Below, piece after piece: positions 23,421 to 36,668 of a stretch of DNA of 64,000 nucleotides; position 1 is the stretch's first letter; every line of letters starts with the position of its first letter. The notes under the pieces were generated by a model. The model was not told the DNA's origin, did not search any database, and saw only the letters and a program-made list of their open reading frames with translations. This stretch comes from Trichoplusia ni. Taxonomy: Eukaryota > Arthropoda > Insecta > Lepidoptera > Noctuidae. A program made the position numbers and the translations under genes. The stretch covers positions 15,083,657 to 15,147,656 of the forward strand of contig NC_039482.1 of NCBI RefSeq assembly GCF_003590095.1, given 5' to 3'.

Positions 23421-25878
23421 AAGCACACGCACTTTTAAATAACTTAAGAGTTCACCATGGATCACCCACGACGGGCCGCTAATATACACAAACTGATTAT
23501 TTGTTGCCACGTTCGACTTAACTTACTCAAATAAAAACAAACTTTGCTTTTTTAAACTAACTTAAATCTGTATTTTGAGGAAGTCCAGTAAACAATAATA
23601 GTATTAAAAACACTAGCTACTCCACACAACCGAAACCGATGACACAAAGTTGATTCACTGAACTCACGACTGACTGAATCATGAATGAATGAAGTAACGA
23701 AGTATATTGAGTGAACAGCAGAACTATAGTGAATGACGCTTGGTGGTGTTCAAGACAAGTGGTGTTAGCGTTAGGAACCGCAGACTAAAAACATACTTTC
23801 AGTTTAAAGTTCATTCAATTTAAAACAATTTTGTTAATGAGCGAAATCGTTGCTGCAATATAATTTGGGAAGCCCTTGAATGTAGGTTGGCTTAAATGTT
23901 TTGTTTATCTTTGACATAAGTTTGTAATCAAAAGTTGAAATAATGGCTGAATCTTAATGCTATTTATTAATGGTAAGATTTCTTTATTTATTTATTTTTC
24001 CTGGATGAAATTGTAAGTTTCTAAGCTAATTGAACAGTTTATTCTAACACGTACAAACTAGCGACAGTGGCGTATTTTGTAAATACAGAGTTCGCAGAGA
24101 GAATTTTATTTATGGTTAAATGCACAGAGTGTATAATAATAAATACTATCCTTTTTTATATTTGAACGCGCTTAGGTGACCAGTTTACAATTTTGACATG
24201 TCGATAAATTGTTCATAAAGTGACGGGCCCATTTAAAGCTGGAACATCTTTCAATCGAGGGTTTTCTAAAACTGTCAACGTGAGATGGCAGCACTGTAGC
24301 GTGCGGTTCAATGAACTGGCAAATACATACAAAAATAGTATTTTATATATTTTTTTGGTTTATTATTTTTCAAATCGTACTGATTTAGGTATACATATTT
24401 ATTTCTATAGTGAGACAGTATTGTGCAGTGCCTTTGTTTGCAAATAAAACAGGAGGCCATGGGTATCTTACGCGAAATAAAAGGCGATTGAAACAGTGGC
24501 CTGTAACCGTTAGCAGAGAAAAAAATACTCTACCGAAAAAAAAGTCTAGTTTTTAAAAGCCACTTTACTGCTTACGATTACGAGTCACCAAATATTCTTT
24601 ACTATACTTATAATTTTCAATAATGATAAACTTTCATCACTGATTATCTCAGTGCTCGAACAACCTTCAATGTTGTAGAGCAACATTTTGGTTTTCGCCT
24701 TATCAAATAGTACTTGTGTAGCAGTGTATATTTATTTAATTGTTATTCAGCCAGACTATGTTGGAATAATTGGAGTGCCAAGTCAACCAAAGAAAATAGA
24801 TTCTGTAACAGTTTTTTAGCCTGAAATGAATAATATACATTAATCAACTACAACTCTCTGAAACACAAGTCCTGCAATTAAGTAGGTAGTTAGAGAAAAA
24901 ATCAAATTGTGTAACAAATTCAAGTACATTGTACCTACTTCTCAATGAGCTTTACCTTAGTACAAGTGACTTTTGAGCTCCTGTTTTGGAGCTCAATCTT
25001 TAGTTCGGCGACCTTCATTTTGCTCGTAATTCATATTAAAAACTTCAAATTACAAAAGTATTTCAATAATTTAAGTTCAGTATCTACACGACTGTGCAGT
25101 TTGAAAGCGCCGACTGGTGGCAGAAAAAGGTTAAAAAACCCTCTGTACTTTAATAAAATACTGCTTGCTTTTTGGTATAAAGTCACTAAACCTAATTATG
25201 ATGGCGTGGAGCATCCTACCATTTTGCCATTCTGCCACGATGGCTAATTATTAATATAGATTTTTTCAATACTTTATTGCATTCCACAATGTAGGCTTAG
25301 GTGGTAAACATTTTTTGATAAGTAAAAACTTTAAACAGCTTACGACTATTCATAATTGTTTTTATTATGTCAAGCTTTAATGAGTTATGTTTCCGCGGTA
25401 TTTTTCAAAGGATAATGTAATTAATGCACATTTTTAACACGATCACAGAAAATGATGAAGAAAAAGAATTCCGAAAACCACCCTTCACGTATTTGTTACG
25501 TGATTTACAATTAATTATTAAGATTAACTTAGCCCGGACAGAGAAGTTGTAATTTGTTCACAAGAATCTTAAAAAAAATAACGAAAAGTTATTATAATAC
25601 AATAACATTATCAAGAATTAAAATTAGGTTTTAATCATACTTTGTGAAAATGCTATTTATAGCGCTCAACTATATTGACCAGATTTTTTTGTGAGAAGAC
25701 CCAAGTTTAGTTTAGGTTCTCTGTTATTTTCCTGCCATCTAGCGTGTAAAGCTCATACCACTTGCTTATGCATGACTCTGGTTCGTGCAGTGACGCAATT
25801 GTCTGTTAATAATGTCAAAAGATGGCGTAAACATCGATTAGAAGTAGCTCTTTCAATATTAATGTCAAATATTTTAAT

Positions 25879-26065
25879 ACTAGCTGTTGCCCGCGAGTCC
25901 ATCTGCGTGGACTTTAGTTAACAGCGTTCGGTGCTCTCCGTTTCCATGGAAATACATCCCCTTAGTGAATTTTCACTCGGGAGCTATTTCAAAAATCGGG
26001 AAGTAGGAAGTAAAAGTTAGAAATCCGTTCAGCCGTTTTTGCGAGATTAAGTAATAAACATCACG
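25879..26065 (+). mobile_element. GCCCGCG repeat, forward half of an inverted pair
   Basis: Begins ACTAGCTGTTGCCCGCGAG and runs through TCCATGGAAATACATCCCCT to CCGTTCAGCCGTTTTTGCG. It meets a second copy tail to tail at about 26065. Confidence 0.7.
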
Positions 26066-26292
26066 CAAAAACTGCTGAACGGATTTGGACGAAATTTGGC
26101 ATGCATATAGCCATTGACATGGAAAAGAACATAGGCTTACCTTACCTTACCTTTTATCCCCATTTTTTAAATAAGTTGATCCGGAGGTAAAATTGAAAAG
26201 GTGTGTAAAAGCTATAAGGTCACTAAGGGGATGTATTCCCATGGCAACGGGGACCACCGACACTCAGATGAAGTCGCGGGCAACAGCTAGTA
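26066..26292 (-). mobile_element. GCCCGCG repeat, reverse half of an inverted pair
   Basis: Read on the - strand it starts TACTAGCTGTTGCCCGCGAC and shares GGAATACATCCCCTTAGTGA and the CCGTTCAGCAGTTTTTGCG tail with its partner. It is longer by a segment containing CTTACCTTACCTTACC on the + strand. Confidence 0.7.
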
Positions 26293-26369
26293 TTATTATC
26301 AGTTAAGATTTATTTTATTTCCAAAAAGTCTTATTAGTCTTAAAGTTTTGATTAATATAATATATTACA

Positions 26370-26445
26370 TAGGTGGATAATTCTTGGAGAGGCCTATGTC
26401 CAGCAGTGGACTGCGATAGGCTGATGATGATGATGACATAGGTAC
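26370..26445 (+). mobile_element. 3' tip of a non-LTR retrotransposon
   Basis: GGAGAGGCCTATGTCCAGCA, TGGACTGCGATAGGCTGATG and further GATGATGAT match the GEAYVQQWTAIG-stop end and simple-repeat tail of the same class of moth LINE as at 50167. Only the last few dozen bases remain. Confidence 0.65.
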
Positions 26446-28611
26446 TTTTTTTAAGGATTACAAATGAAATATTTAAACCGTATGGCTTCTATAAATTGCA
26501 TCTCTGTTTATACCACTCACACCCCAGTTAAGATTAAACTTGTGTTCTGGGTGGCTGGGCTTTAATCATCTATTTTTCACCTCGTCGCTTTAATAAAAAA
26601 TAGTTCGGGAATCCAGTACCTAGCAGACATACAGACAAACGGATAGAGGTACTGACGAATGGAATTTCGGTACATATTACATACATACCTAATGACCTTT
26701 TATTCTTTATATATTTTATCAATAAAAAGTCCGGAAAACTGTGAGTCCGACTTGCCTATCGAGGATCATTATGAGTACCTAGTTTAGGTTTTGTGTCTAA
26801 AACTTCGGAGGCTAATAAAGTATGGAAGGTTTTCCTATTCTAACTATTCCATTATAATAACAAATAAAAAATTGAACATATTTTTTCAATGAGCACTTAT
26901 ACTTTTTAATAGTATGAATTTGAAGTTTGCAACGAATAAAACGGGACTATTTTACATACAGCATTGCACAAACATTGAGTAATTATAAAAAGGAACAGTC
27001 AATCTAAACATCAGTGACCACGAGGTCACTTTATTCATACTTGTAAATAGGACAACAGTTCAAAGATGCACTATCGTGCACATTTGGTTTGACGGAAAAT
27101 AATTATGTTCAGTCAGTTCTGTCAATACTGCCTCTGGGAACCCAGACTAATAGACTTTATAGGTACCTACGGACGCTGTTAGTCAATCAACAATAATAAT
27201 TTTCTCCGCAAACACAAGTTAAATTGAACACAACTTTTGAGCGGCTCTAGTGGACAGAGTCTAGTGAGGGAACCTTTCAAATTACATTACTTAGTTCAAA
27301 AGGTAAAGTAAATGTATTTATGAAGCAAAGTTGATGTCGTCCGCGTCGCCCCGCGTCGCCGCGTCGGTAGCTTTTCGTTAGGTGTGTAATGCGGGAGCCT
27401 GCGGGACCTCACTCCTACGTATGTTATGTTAGGCTTTAGTATAAATACTTACCTGTCTGCTATGTCTTACTCATAATTCTTTATTGTCAGTATCAGTAGT
27501 TATAGTCAGTTGTTAAGTTAGTCCATGTAGTTTTAAAGGCTTTTGACAATTTTCTGTTATTAGAAAATGATTCGACGGGAACATAAATCGTAATATATTT
27601 AATAAACATACCTATCTGTTAATCAAGGTTAAAAAGGGAGGTTAGGGAGATCCAAGAAAACCTACTTGACAACATGAATTTCATTTTAAGATGAGCTACA
27701 GGTGGTGGGATCTGCACTCGCTGGCGAGTGCTCCAGATTCAGGAGCCCATATCTCGATAGTAAATGTACACGTATGTGTGTTACAAACTGAACACCATGT
27801 ACGTAATGCTGTGTATGTAACGCTGTTTATTATTATTTATTATTACAAACTCAATACTGTTATGAATGCAATCAAAAGCCCATTACCTAAACCGTCTTGT
27901 AGAACTTCAACAAAGATGTAAGGCTCGCGAGTAGGCCCTCCTCCCCCGCGCCTCCGCCAGCCCTTACAAAGTTTCTACCCGTCGCGTCCTACTGAATTCG
28001 TATTTTGTGTTTTACATGTGACTGTAGCCGGGCCAAACAAGCGCCGAACAACTTTTAGGAGTGCTCCTTGATCCGCCATCATGCTGTATTTATTAGTGTT
28101 GTATAGTTGTGTTCCAGTCTCTCTCCGCAGCTCCCTCGGGCTCGGGACCACCTCTCACGACTGCTCGTTACATTTTACAGTTGGCTCGATAGCGGAGTGC
28201 CGCATGCCGCACGGAAACATTAAATGTAAAGTACTTCACTGACATCTGCTATTTGATTATTGCTTTTCGTTGATTACTGCCTTGCAAACAGTTATAAGAG
28301 TTTGCCAAACAATGGAAGGTGTTTTTTTATTCTTCACAAAACTTCTAAATGGAGCGAGGAAAACGGTCGCACAATAATAGGTACTACAATCTGGAGTTAA
28401 CCATACCTACAACAGGTCCTAAAGTTTTTATTCCGACAAGTCGTCGGACTTCGGAGTTCAGCTTGTAAGGAATAAATGATGATGTTCTGTTGCCGAGGGC
28501 TCGAAACTTTTTCTCTCTTTGTTATAGTACTTGTTTACTTATCGTACAAACCTGTGGTGAATGCAGAGCGTGACGGCTGCGAGCGGTGGCCGCGGGCGAG
28601 GCGGCGGGGGC

Positions 28612-28624
28612 GGGGGGGGGGGGG
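28612..28624 (+). repeat. Poly-G run (13)
   Basis: G tract ending a GC-rich patch (28565-28630) in otherwise AT-rich intergenic DNA. Confidence 0.8.
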
Positions 28625-29243
28625 CTGCAGCGGTGATAGCGGCCTTATTAATGTCATTACGTGTTCCCGTCACGCAGACCTGACAACTGTGGTCACACAT
28701 TACTTATTTGTATTACATGCTTGCAGCTGATTGTATGAGTTACGTAGGTAATCAACTTATAGACTTTATGCAAATGGAATTCCTGAACAGCATGTGGATG
28801 TGCCTCCGCGCAGTGACATCGATGCGCGACTGAGCGACTTATTTAGTTGTCGTGATTATTTTCCGTTTATAGGAATATCTATACCTATATGTAGATCATA
28901 ACACATTTTACGTAAATCATGTCATTCTCCACCCAGACACTATGTATAGGCAGGCTTGTAGGTACCTCATTATTTCTCGGCTGTCTGCTAAATATGATAA
29001 ATATAAACTTTTCTTCATTTTGTTTATAATAATTTAATAAAAACGCGGCCCATTCATGTATCTAAGAATAATTTAATGTATATATTATAGATCGGAAGTA
29101 TTGTATACATGTATACAACCCATGATCGCGGTGTGTCGACGTCTCATAATTATGTCAAATAAGTAGAGTTTTACAAACACGCTCAGCTTAACTGAGTTCA
29201 TAGGTTAATCAAAAGTAATAGCTGACTACATCAGCGAACAAAA

Positions 29244-29443
29244 TCCTTACTAAATATTATAAATGTGAAAGTGCAGAAACGGCTGAACGGATTTGGATGA
29301 AATTTGGCATGACTATAGCCATTGACATGGAACAGAACATAGGCCTTTAATCCCGATTTCAATTGAAAATATGTGTAAAACAACAAAAAGTCTTAAAATA
29401 TATCTTGTAACCACGCGGATGAAATCGCGGGCAACAGCTAGTA
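29244..29443 (-). mobile_element. GCCCGCG repeat, reverse copy
   Basis: Ends ATCGCGGGCAACAGCTAGTA and carries GGCTGAACGGATTTGGATGA and GCCATTGACATGGAACAG, matching the copy at 26066-26292. Confidence 0.72.
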
Positions 29444-30429
29444 TTTAATAAATGTTCACAATGGAAAACTGATGGAAAACTTACAAATAACTCGATACTT
29501 GAATACAGGGACTCGTGCGAAACCAACAATAGCTTTCCGATGAAGAAATGTTGACTTCCTCGACATGTACCTCGCACTCAGTTCGTGTCTCGAGAGAGCG
29601 GTGTACAAGTTGATCCCGAGAGCCGGGACGTAACATGATCCTTTTCAATTTCGCGCAAACAATAAATTCCATCTACATAAGTAGTCGAATATTTGACAAA
29701 ACATGTCTCCCGCGCTCCGCACTCGCCGCCCCCGCACTCTCGCCCCCGCGCTCACTGCTTCTATTGGCGACGTCGGATAGGGTTTTATTCAAATTAATCA
29801 TTTACAATGTTCCACTTCATTCGATTTGCAACTTGCACATACACTCATAAGCGCCGAAATAGATATTGATTGCAAATGCGCTGTATGTACCTATTGCTTG
29901 GTATTTACTGCACTCATAAAAGATAAGCCGTGTGTTAGTCGGGTTAACAATATAATTATTTTTATAAAATAAATTGAATTAAATTTAAAGAAGAACAAAG
30001 TCGATTTAGTCACACCATTTATAACTCAAGAACTTGGTTCACCCAATTTATATGATTCGTCTTCGTCTCGAATCGCAGAATATATATTTTAAAGAAATCG
30101 AAGTAAGGAAAAGGAAAAATACATTAACTTTAGCAGTTTTCTGGAGTTGGCGTAATTTGCCTCTTCTAAGGCACTAGTTATTTTGCATCTAATCGTAAAA
30201 ATAAACAATTAAAAGAAATAAAGTATATTAAATATATAAAAATAACTAAACAATTTCAATTGGTTAAATGAAAGTTTTAGAATATTAAAATTTAAAATGT
30301 TTCGCTGTTTCAATTTCGCCAAGTTCTGCTAACGTGTAATTATAGAGGCCAATAATGTATATATTGTATGCCTGGCCCTTATTGGCAAAGAAAGGGAATA
30401 TCAATTGGGAATCACCTAAAACGAATGCC

Positions 30430-30565
30430 CATAGCACTATGACGCGGATGACGCAGCACAGCGTTTGAGTTTTTGTCAGTGAGAGACTGACGCTACCCGT
30501 TTTGTCCCCCGAGGGAGCGGCTGTCATGAGGATTCCTCCGCCTTACTGAAAACAATAAAAATCGG
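30430..30565 (+). mobile_element. 'GTCAGTNAGAGTCTGAC' repeat fragment
   Basis: Shares GCGGATGACGCAGCAC, TTTTGTCAGTGAGAGACTGA, CCCCCGAGGGAGCG and AGGATTCCTCCGCCTTAC with the copy at 57545. Inverted repeats around CAGT...ACTG give a small stem. Common in noctuid genomes. Confidence 0.6.
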
Positions 30566-33042
30566 TTAGTTTTAGTCAGGCTCCATGCACCCCGCAAGCT
30601 TCGACCTTCACTTTCATATTCACGGCTACTACTCACGGGCTCACCTCCTAACATATCATTATCTCCTAGTACCCTGGTCGTTTGCTGCCACATTACTGTA
30701 ACCAGCTAGTCTATCGCTTCAGTCGTCAGTCTGTATAAAATATTCTCTAAATTATAATAATTTACATATTCGTGTTTTTTATGTCTTCTCCTAGCAGCCT
30801 GAATCTATTTATGTATTCATAGACAATGTTGTTGAAGAATTTATGACTCTAGGTGTAGTCGGGCTCGCCCGGGACAAACATTAGCATAAACGTTGTTTGT
30901 CAGCGCATAGAGGACAGATTGATTTGGTCATGTGCAGTAGTCGTACAGCTATTTCTATGGCACTCGAGACCCGATTAGAGAAACCGAGAGACCCAAGAAG
31001 ATGTTTGTCGGATCCATGAGCTATGGTTTTATTTGTGCGTCCGGTTTGAATCGGAGCTGCAGAGAGGTAGGGGGTAAACAACGGATGCAAAAGGTGCTCC
31101 TGTATTGCTTGGTTTCGTATCAGATCGGATTAGAGCAATATTTGAATTCAATCCAAGTTTTCTGGATCCATATGTTCGAAGGTTCGGATAGGCTTCGTAA
31201 TATACGTAGTGCACAACAGCTAGTTTTGGAAACAAGAAAAATAAAACAAGCTGTCTGGCTGCAAGCGAGTCTGGATAACGGACATGTCTTCCCAGTGGTG
31301 TGGATTGTGAGTTGTGTTGTTTGTGACCGAAATGTCGATTATATACAGACAAATAATTACATTTTTTACATTGCCCTTTTACACAAGCGGGCAATAGAAG
31401 GGAGTTCGAATGCGTCGTCCAATGCTCGACTCGAATGTAGTAGACATTCCCGTAGCTAGCCTGTCAGGCTGTCTCTGCAAATAAAAGCCGCAACCGCATG
31501 TCAGGCCAACGAATATTGTTTTTTTTTTCTCATAGTTTGTACGAAGGCAAACGTTAAAGCGTTTAATTTTAAACCAATATCGTTGAACAACGTGAGCTCT
31601 CGTAGTCTGTGTAAGCAAGGGTTACCATCTTCGAAGTTTGGAAAGCAGGACAAAACGAGTAAACGCCCTTGATTTATTTTTGATAAATTTATTTGTCAGA
31701 ATACAGTAAATTTAGTTGTTACATTGTATAAATTAGTTTTGTATTCTACCATTACTGGTGTACAAATATTAAACTTATAAAGTAACAAAAACAGTATAAG
31801 CCAAAACCATATAATGCGAAAGTAAACATATTATAGATAAACTGCAGGAAAAATATTATCATTACATTATACATTCATATTTCATTGTTTCATTTAAGTA
31901 CCTAATAATTTACAGTGTAGTAACACTTATCAATTAGGATCTTATTTATTGCTTTTTTTCTATAATAATATGTTGTTTCCATGTTAACTGTTTAAAAATT
32001 CAGTCACAACCCATCACTGTAGTGTTTAATAGTTATACTCACATTAGACATTATAGTGATGGGTGGGACAGTGAATAAAGTTCGCGTCACTTAATTAAAC
32101 GTCGTCCTTCGTCGGTTGATTGTGATGTGCGAGCACAGTACGTGTGCAGAAAGATCAAGATTTTAATTTTTAAAAACGGACTCTCCTCGGACCGCTTAAC
32201 TAGGACAAATCCGATAATACCCTGACGGGTGGCAACCCTTGTGTCAACTCGTGCAAATATAAACTATGTTCTGTGTTTTTTCACCTTCAACTGTTTGATT
32301 GTTCTTCGATGTTCCTAACAGTGTAGGTTACTCTAAATGCCACCTTGCATATGTACAAGTATATCGAAACAGTGCGATTAGGTTTTCTTGTGTTTGAGTA
32401 TTTGTTAAACCACCTCCGACCTACCGGAGCAGCAGAGATGAGGGTTTGTTGAACTGTACGTAACTATTTGTGTATCCGATACCGACTCTGCACGGACTGT
32501 TTGTTAATGTATGGCATGACAGAAGTTCCAACTGCAATGTCACTTCAGCAATAGTACCTACGCAGCTACGGTACATTCGGAAGCTTAATCATTATTTTTA
32601 AAGTAATTCTGGAGGGACCAACAAAAACGTGTTGTTTTAATCTTTTAAGACACGGAACCCATAAATAAGCTTACCATGTAAAATTGTCATAAGTTGTTAC
32701 ATTTTCCGCTGTTATCAGGTTTCAGACCTATACTAATCCAGATAATAAATTAACTTTTTAGTTAGCAAACAAAGTTCTTGATTTAGCATTGAATGAAATA
32801 AATACACATGAAAGTTATAATTAAATAGGGATTTGAATCAGTTTCGGAACGTGGCTTCCATTCGGACGTGTAGATCCAGTGCCGATAAGCTGCATGGGAG
32901 GCGAGCCCCCGAGCTCCCGGGCCCCGAGCCGACAGTCGAGTGGTTGAGGTCGCCACGACAAACCCCCGACGCGTACATACAACTGTTTAGTTTGTGTCAT
33001 CTTGTTTGACCCGTTATTACCTGCCTATATTCAATTACCTAA

Positions 33043-33105
33043 AGCCGATAAGTGTTTATAAGTAAATAATGAATATAGTTAATTAACTATAAACACTTGT
33101 CGGCT
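33043..33105. repeat. Stem-loop with 18-bp arms
   Basis: AGCCGATAAGTGTTTATA and TATAAACACTTGTCGGCT pair with one mismatch. The 27-base loop pairs partly further inward (TATAAGTAAAT with TTAACTATA). Total size is about 63 bases. Confidence 0.75.
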
Positions 33106-33526
33106 CGTTTAATAAAATGTTACTAAAATTGGCGCGTTTCAAGACACCAGTCACGTTCAAGACTTGCTGACTGCGACTCGGCTACATGTTTACAGGTCAG
33201 TTCTCGTTCTCAGCGCCCGCGACAGCACGAGTCACAACAATTAACAACAAGTCAACAATTCTCACAGAAAATTATTATTTGTTCTTTGGTGCAGTTTTGC
33301 AGTAGGCAGTAGCACAAAGCATGGTGCAAAAATTATCACCTAAGGTTAATTATCACATTACTATGACATAAGGTGGATACATACTAATACTGGGCAAGTC
33401 CTATAACCTTCACACATCTGCGTTACTCTTTTAAATATAAATGTTAAAGACTTAAAATTATTGCATTGCTGCTTAATCAGTATAAGTAATCAGCAGGTAC
33501 GTCTACTATGTGTATCTATTTATATC

Positions 33527-33905
33527 TGAGGGCACGGCAGTGCCCCTGCCAAGTCTCGAGCAAAACGGGCACGGCCGTACCATCTTTTCTCGAAGCGATT
33601 CGCGGCTGTTTCGCCCCCCCCTGTATCTTCGACGTGGACAAAGCTAGGAGTTTAGCTTTTCGGGGAATAATAGTAGGCATTAGAACAAGCTTAAGTTCGA
33701 AATTACATGCCAATTGAATTAATGGTTTAGGAGTTACGGTCGATCAAAGTTACACCATTTTGTCACTCACTGACTCACTGACTCACTGACTCACTGACAG
33801 ATCATCAAAAATCTAAGGTACTTCTAGCAGACTTAGAAACTTCAAATTTTGCACCAAGATAGGTCCTTAGCCACATATAAAGGAAAAATTATAAAAACAT
33901 TAAAA
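33527..33905 (+). mobile_element. Interspersed repeat with TGACTCAC tandem repeats
   Basis: Opens GAGGGCACGGCAGTGCCCCT, contains GCAAAACGGGCACGGCCGTA and TTAGGAGTTACGGTCGATCA, then four copies of ACTGACTC, and ends after ATCATCAAAAATCTAAGGTA and ATATAAAGGAAAAATTATAA. I recognise the whole as a widespread moth repeat; its class is uncertain. Two short facing frames across the 5' half are not genes. Confidence 0.6.
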
Positions 33906-34155
33906 AATAATATGCCATAGAAAACAATTTTATATTTGCGGTTTGGCAAGAACATTATGTATGGATTTTGACTGCATTGTTAACTTTGTTCGTTGTTTAA
34001 GTACCTATTCAATTGGATGAATACATACATACCTAGAATAGAAAAGAATAATATAAATGTAATACACAGACTATCATTAATACAAATTAATACATAAAAT
34101 TCATAATTCATTAAATTAATAAAGCTAAAACTCCATTGTATTGCGATAAATATTG

Positions 34156-34300
34156 TATGCGCGCTCGATAGATGGCGTTGTACGTGTCTGAATCGCGCTA
34201 TGGTTTCGTTACAAAGCGCAGTCTAAGTAGTACTTCAGAATAATTCGATAATTTTCATTTGATAGCGCCACCTGTCTATGAAAAACCATTTCGAAACTAA
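34156..34300. mobile_element. Possible short repeat ('GATGGCGTTGTACGTGTCTG')
   Basis: Starts near CGCTCGATAGATGGCGTTGT and ends near GATAGCGCCACCTGTCTATG. The two ends are imperfect inverted repeats (GATGGCG / CGCCACC), as in short DNA elements of moths. Class and limits are uncertain. Confidence 0.4.
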
Positions 34301-34561
34301 AAAATATTGTAGTGATAATTGATATTCGGAGAACTTTACGTGTTATTTAGTTTAGTTTAGCTATAGTTTGTAAGTTAGTAGATATATATATGCATATATA
34401 TATAAGTTTAAGCTTGTTTACATTAGAAGTAACGAAGTCTCAGAGAAGAAACAAAAGAGATAGAGATAGAGAATGGGTTCTAAGCAAAGCAGTAGCTGAA
34501 GTCCTAGAAATTATGACACCTAAAAAAAAAGAAAGAAATACACTTACAAAAAATAAATGAG

Positions 34562-35257
34562 ATCCCACCAAAAACATTAAATGTAAAAAAATGCCAAGTC
34601 TCTCGATGCAGTCTTTCCATCGTAAAAAGTTTTGAGATCTCATAGAAGCCAAGTCCTATTCAAAATATTTTGTAGTTATAAATCAACATTTAGTAATTGT
34701 ATCAATAGTTTTCTTTATATTATAATTATAGTGACTTGGCAATGAGCACAAATTAAAAGCTGCTTGATGCCTGGAAGTATGTGCAAATGTTACTGACGAG
34801 ACCAGTGATCAGATTATTTGTTATGTGTGAATCATGATGGTCACTACCGACTACATGCTCCAATACAATAATTAAGAATACCTTACGGGCCATCGCTTTA
34901 TGAAAGTAAATGAATCGAGAGTACACTAAGACTGACTGCCGTTGCCGAAATTCGGTTGGGACGACACGGATAAACCAAAAGAAAATTAATTTTGTGATAT
35001 TAATGTTTACGCATGCGGTGTGTGTAACTTTCAACTCCTACAAATATGCCGTTTTATTTGTTTCTTCTTGTGCTCATTGCCAAGTCACTATAATTATAAT
35101 ATAAAGAAAACTATTGATACAATTACTAAATGTTGATTTATAACTACAAAATATTTTGAATAGGACTTGGCTTCTATGAGATCTCAAAACTTTTTACGAT
35201 GGAAAGACTGCATCGAGAGACTTGGCATTTTTTTACATTTAATGTTTTTGGTGGGAT
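34562..35257. mobile_element. Fold-back element with 190-bp inverted arms
   Basis: The left arm 34562-34751 and right arm 35068-35257 are reverse complements along their full 190 bases, with no mismatch or gap seen by eye. The outer ends are ATCCCACC/GGTGGGAT and the spacer is 316 bases. Inside the arms GCCAAGTC occurs twice, and the inner edge reads GACTTGGC. The spacer shows only chance ORFs and no transposase, so it is a non-autonomous DNA element or a recent inverted duplication. Confidence 0.85.
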
Positions 35258-36599
35258 TTGTATATATTTAGTAGGTACACGTCGCCGGCTGGACCCTACA
35301 CAAAACAACATCAATTGGTCAGCACAACATTTGGAGAGGAATTATGAACAGGTATTAAAAATATAAGTAGGCAAGTAAGAACAACATTGTTATGCTATGT
35401 GTTATCAAATACTACGAGCGTGTCCTGGTGTGTTGTTGCTATGTGCAGACTCTGCCTGGAGTTTGCGCGTTAATTGTAACATCATAGATGAGACATGCAG
35501 GCAATAGCCTGTTATTGTTATTCGTATCGACACAGTTCGTTCTGGAGAGCTAGTTTACCAATACTTGACTAAATATTGAGATAATAATGGTCATAAGTGA
35601 CATGGACTGAGCCGGGACAGGCTGGCGGGCGGGCCGTGTGCGCGGCGGCTCACATTAATCACGGCCACGTCTCAGCCTCCAACGCGGCCCGGCCGCCGGC
35701 CCAGGGGAACGCACGGGATATAAATTGTTTCCTTGTCATGTAATATTTGACGCTTTGCGAGCACGCAAAAGCTATTACTAAATACATGTTTGAAAAACCG
35801 TTCTGTATCGTCTTTTCCCGACACAGTATTATTAACCGCGCGAAACCGGGCAGGTCGCGCCGGCACGCTGTCGCTAACTTTTATGTTACATCATTTATTT
35901 CACATGATCGCTTCCCCGAATGGTAAAAAAAATACACAAAGTGTTGTTTTTCACCCCTTTGTAAGCTTCGCAGTCAATTGAGGGCAATGGCTTTATGCTT
36001 TTAGACGGCGAGCGAGTCTCTGTTTACATATAAACATGAGCTCTCTGAGGCGAGAGGCGATAGCTGCGCTTTGAGCGCCCGCCAGCGGCGCGGGCTCCGC
36101 ACGGCGCGTGACGCCCGGCCGCGGCGGGTGCCGAACACGGCCTGTGTAATATACATTTTCGGCTTCACCCAATAACACTGATAACATCTGCTGGAAGTCA
36201 AATTGGTCTGTGACGTCATTCAGCCGGCTGCGGGCTGGGCGGGTGAGGGGCAGGGGCCTACCTTACTAACATTGCAAAAGTTCATTTCGTTTTGTTTTAT
36301 TCGAGCCTTTAGTTACGTAGTTCGTATTAAATACATATATTACTGAACTTTGATGATGGATATGGCGATCTACTTAGCACTTTGTTCGTATATTGAAGTG
36401 TATAAAGTCCGCGACTCAGTTCAGCGCCGCGCTGGTCGGAAGGGTGGGGGTCGGCCGTCCTCACTTTGACCTTTTTAACAAATACCCCACATAATCCGAG
36501 TAAACGAACAACAATTTATATTTCAATAACATATTTACTTTGGACACCGTGGCCGCGTCGGGCCGCACCGGCCTGCTCCGCGCTGATTGCGGGATTTAA

Positions 36600-36668
36600 G
36601 AGTAACGTGCGTCGGGCGCGGGTCGGGCGCGCATCGGGTGCGGGTCGGGCGCGCGTCGGGCGCGGCAC
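36600..36668. repeat. GC-rich degenerate tandem (GTCGGGCGCG)
   Basis: About six imperfect copies of a 10-11-base motif containing TCGGGCGCG. The short ORFs on both strands are products of this repeat. Confidence 0.6.

Larger units (their letters stand above)
23421..33526. other. Intergenic region upstream of the - strand gene
   Basis: Ten kilobases, mainly AT-rich. It holds the GCCCGCG repeats (25879-26292, 29244), a LINE tip (26370) and the 30430 repeat. GC patches occur at about 27340-27370, 27920-27960, 28565-28630, 29705-29760 and 32890-32970. The longest frame (31001-31459) has no recognisable domain and no supporting splice context. The 5' end of the - strand gene is presumably near the left edge. 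Confidence 0.5.

Noticed and set aside
31001..31459. 152-codon ORF on +
   Set aside because: Biased neither in composition nor in codon use toward coding; no domain, and an overlapping ORF of similar length sits on the other strand.
33508..33717. Facing 65-69-codon ORFs
   Set aside because: They lie within a widespread interspersed repeat.
34753..35034. 93-codon ORF filling the spacer of the fold-back element
   Set aside because: No transposase motif (DDE/DDD or DNA-binding domain) is visible, and the other strand also has an ORF; probably chance.
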